Assembly (NCBI GenBank): GCA_012522015.1
Contig: JAAYLD010000005.1
Span: 1 to 49,684, forward strand
DNA: 49,684 nt
Source: Clostridiales bacterium
Lineage (GTDB): Bacteria > Bacillota > Clostridia > Oscillospirales > CAG-272
Direction: 5' to 3'
Made by a program: the position numbers and the translations under genes. Within the stretch, counting starts at the first letter, position 1. Every line of letters begins with the position of its first letter. Below, piece after piece: positions 46,990-49,684 of the stretch. Under the pieces are notes generated by a model. The model worked only from the letters and a program-made list of their open reading frames with translations, did not search any database and was not told the origin of the DNA.

Positions 46990-48270
46990 TTAATAAATCT
47001 TAACTTGAACGTTATATTCGCCAATTTCGTATACGACTCCGCTCGAACGTATGTTAATCTCAAGCGGAATTGTTACTACACCTGTAAATGACGATGTGTA
47101 TGAGCTGAGGTCAATTGTTACCTTAACGTTCATAGGAGAAAGAGCGAAAAGATCCGTTGCTTTGCCACGAAATGTCACATTCACTGTGTCTGACAATAGC
47201 TCATACTCGACACCGTTTGAATTGATGATATCGTCTTTATCTATGACAAGAGCCATTGTTCTGGTAGTAGTACCCACTTGACTTATGGTAACTGTTGCCG
47301 ACTGAACATTATCGACATTTTCAACTCCTTCCGGCATTGAAAGCGTGACAGTTGACACATCGACATCCTTAGTTACCTTTTTTTCGTTGATTGCCATTAT
47401 CACAATGGAGTCAAGCGCCGTTATAACCGATGCGTCACCCTTTACTTTAATTGTTTCAGGTGAAATTTTTATATCAACATTATCATCGTTAAAATAACCG
47501 TATTTGTATTCGACAGTCAGCGGAACATCCTTTTCGGCGTAAACAGGGATTTCAACTTTTGCTGTCGACGGGTTCTTGCTGACATAGGGGTTTGTCACGG
47601 TGTCGCCGTCACTATCGACAAGAGTTATATCGCAGTAAACGGTCATTGAGCTTGATACACGCTCAAGCACTGAAATTTTAGCAACGGCTCTCGATATATC
47701 CGCAAGATAGCGGGACGGTCCGGTAACAGTGACGGTATCGACGGATATAACCGGTTCCCCTAAAGAAAAGCCGGAGCCTGTTTCTAATATGAAGTTCGTA
47801 AACTCGTATCCAAGCTCAACATCAATTGATTCTTTTTTATCGATGAACACCGTAATAGTATCACTTGACATTGAAACCAGTTTCACACCGTCAGGTATAA
47901 CAGCCTTTATGTCAAGTGTATATTTTCCGGCTTCCGTTATACCGCTGACGTCTGCCATCAGTTTTATGTCGTCAGCTGTTATGTTGGAGACAAGATTCTT
48001 TCGCCCCTGAACTGTAGCGTTAATTTTTACATCATAACCGCTGTATATTGTAAGCGAATTGTCAATTTCAATCTCCTCAGAATTAATTATCGTCACAGGT
48101 ACAGATTCGATTGTTTGTTCATAATCGGGATTTTCCACGTTCATAACATAAAGCCATATAACAACAGCCGCAAGAAGGCATAAAACCTTTGCCAGATGCG
48201 CATGACGCGTGTCTGATGATGAACTGGATTTTCCAACACCCACCCGTTCTTTTTTAATTTTAGTGCGCAT
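46990..48270 (-). CDS. cdaR: YbbR-domain protein, c-di-AMP cyclase regulator CdaR
   Basis: Single N-terminal TM and repeated YbbR-type beta domains; directly downstream of cdaA. Confidence 0.9.
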   Translation of the reverse strand: MRTKIKKERVGVGKSSSSSDTRHAHLAKVLCLLAAVVIWLYVMNVENPDYEQTIESVPVTIINSEEIEIDNSLTIYSGYDVKINATVQGRKNLVSNITADDIKLMADVSGITEAGKYTLDIKAVIPDGVKLVSMSSDTITVFIDKKESIDVELGYEFTNFILETGSGFSLGEPVISVDTVTVTGPSRYLADISRAVAKISVLERVSSSMTVYCDITLVDSDGDTVTNPYVSKNPSTAKVEIPVYAEKDVPLTVEYKYGYFNDDNVDIKISPETIKVKGDASVITALDSIVIMAINEKKVTKDVDVSTVTLSMPEGVENVDNVQSATVTISQVGTTTRTMALVIDKDDIINSNGVEYELLSDTVNVTFRGKATDLFALSPMNVKVTIDLSSYTSSFTGVVTIPLEINIRSSGVVYEIGEYNVQVKIY

Positions 48271-48275
48271 ACTGG

Positions 48276-49178
48276 TTACCTCCTCGCAGCACCGCGGCTA
48301 TTTTTTTCGTTATGGCCAGCTGTGACACGAAGCTTTCTAATACCACGCTTGCCCATGCCCGAATGCTCGTCAATTAAACAAGATTCAAGCTCGTTTATCA
48401 GTGTGCTGCTCGTGTGATTACGTGTAAGGCGCCCTTCAAATGCGGTAGAGATAATACCGGTTTCTTCTGATACAACGATAACTATCGCGTCGCTGTTTTC
48501 TGAAAGCCCAATGGCAGCCCTGTGACGCGTGCCAAGGTCCTTTATTATATCCGTGTTCATTGAAAGTGGCAAAAGACAGCCAGCAGCATATAGCCGCGTA
48601 CCACGTATTATAAGAGCGCCATCATGCAACGGAGCCTTATTGAAAAAGATATTTTTAATAAGATGAGTTGAAACCTCGGCATCTATTACAGTTCCGGTAA
48701 TAATTTGGTCACCCAGCTTTGTCGTTCGCTCAATAGCAATCAAAGCGCCGGCTTTCATATCCGCCATATCGGTCACGGCTTCCGTGACCTTACGTATCAT
48801 AACGGCAATTTCAGTCGCGCCGCGCTGCTCGCCTATTGATTTGATGCTGCGAAGTGATTCTCCACCGAGCATCTCAAGCGCTGAGCGAAGTTCCGGCTGA
48901 AACACGACGATGACGGTGATAAGACCGATCTGGTATACGTTTGTCAGTATAAAGCGCAGAGCATGCATATTTAAAACGACGCTCAACACGAGTATAAATA
49001 TATATATCAAAATGCCAAGTGCCAGCTTGCCAGCACGCCGAGCACGGATGAATTTATACACATAATAGAGCATCAGTGCGACAACAAGAACATCAAGAAT
49101 GTCGGAAATCCTAACAGAGGTCAATGTCGACCAAATATCCGACGCCAGATCCGATATCCAGTTTTCTATGGTTTTCAC
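48276..49178 (-). CDS. cdaA: Diadenylate cyclase CdaA
   Basis: Three N-terminal TMs; DAC motifs HDGALIIRG and GTRHRAAIGLSE. Confidence 0.96.
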   Translation of the reverse strand: MKTIENWISDLASDIWSTLTSVRISDILDVLVVALMLYYVYKFIRARRAGKLALGILIYIFILVLSVVLNMHALRFILTNVYQIGLITVIVVFQPELRSALEMLGGESLRSIKSIGEQRGATEIAVMIRKVTEAVTDMADMKAGALIAIERTTKLGDQIITGTVIDAEVSTHLIKNIFFNKAPLHDGALIIRGTRLYAAGCLLPLSMNTDIIKDLGTRHRAAIGLSENSDAIVIVVSEETGIISTAFEGRLTRNHTSSTLINELESCLIDEHSGMGKRGIRKLRVTAGHNEKNSRGAARR

Positions 49179-49292
49179 CTGTCAATCACCATCCTCGTCA
49201 CGTGTCACGGCATATAAGAACAGCTATAAAATTCGACCTTGGCGGCTCGACCTCCTCACAGTCAGCAAAACACGTGCCGAATAATACATTAT

Positions 49293-49321
49293 ATTATAGC
49301 ATGACAACAATTGTTTTTCAA
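49293..49321 (-). promoter_or_regulatory. Sigma-A promoter for cdaA-cdaR
   Basis: Minus strand TTGAAA (49321..49316), 17-nt spacer, TATAAT (49298..49293). Confidence 0.7.
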
Positions 49322-49497
49322 ACTATTTGTTTATGTTTAATATATGTATTGTCTATAAAAACTTATAATTTATGACGGTTGTGGTTTAAAAAATAGCTTA
49401 AAATAATCTAAATAGTTAAAATAAGGCTGTTGCCGGCATCCTCATCTTATGGAAGGGTTTAATATTTCAACTTCCCGTGCCCGGTCATTAAGTATGA

Positions 49498-49528
49498 TCA
49501 TATTATCATGTATGTTCATATTATTATG
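49498..49528. repeat. Imperfect direct repeat, 18-bp period, upstream of promoter
   Basis: TCATATTATCATG (49498..49510) and TCATATTATTATG (49516..49528). Confidence 0.6.
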
Positions 49529-49536
49529 CAAAATCA

Positions 49537-49565
49537 TTGACAAAAAGTCTGCGTTCAGGTACAAT
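49537..49565 (+). promoter_or_regulatory. Strong sigma-A promoter for the truncated right-edge gene
   Basis: TTGACA (49537..49542), 17-nt spacer, TACAAT (49560..49565). Confidence 0.8.
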
Positions 49566-49598
49566 GATTTTGGCGATATGCTTCAAATGGAGGTTGAA

Positions 49599-49684
49599 AT
49601 GAAGAAATTATCTGTACCGGATATCAAAAAAGTATCGATTGATGCAAATGGCTTTTTCGGCCGAATAATTGATCTCGTCAGAGA
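49599..49684 (+). CDS. N-terminal fragment of a protein, possibly GH127-like (beta-L-arabinofuranosidase); truncated by window end
   Basis: MKKLSVPDIKKVSIDANGFFGRIIDLVR...; GGAGG 5 nt upstream of ATG; family guess rests on 28 residues only. Confidence 0.35.
   Translation, partial: MKKLSVPDIKKVSIDANGFFGRIIDLVR

Overview
This looks like a chromosomal segment from a spore-forming, clostridia-like Firmicute. Most genes are on the minus strand. They include cell-envelope, DNA-repair, translation and stringent-response housekeeping genes, plus a conserved sporulation neighbourhood (SpoVB-like, mazG, HU, rqcP, yabP, yabQ, divIC). A few plus-strand genes (BofC-like, M23 peptidase, small membrane protein, SGNH-like) break the strand bias. 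I saw no mobile element, CRISPR array, rRNA or tRNA. The less ordinary signals are: (1) tlyA with a consensus promoter ending about 5 nt from its start codon, so a candidate leaderless mRNA, in a cluster that lacks dxs; (2) a hexa-cysteine clostridial protein behind a sigma-K-like promoter; (3) a perfect palindrome abutting the promoter of a MurR/RpiR-family regulator; (4) an inverted repeat over the -10 of a lipoprotein promoter; (5) three genes whose only visible Shine-Dalgarno lies in a hairpin arm; (6) an SGNH-like protein that appears to lack its Asp-His dyad; (7) two edge-truncated genes missed by the ORF track (CNNM/DUF21 at the left, a sugar-hydrolase candidate with a tandem-repeat promoter at the right). 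No clearly new multi-gene system was found. All family calls come from reading the translations; no database search was run.
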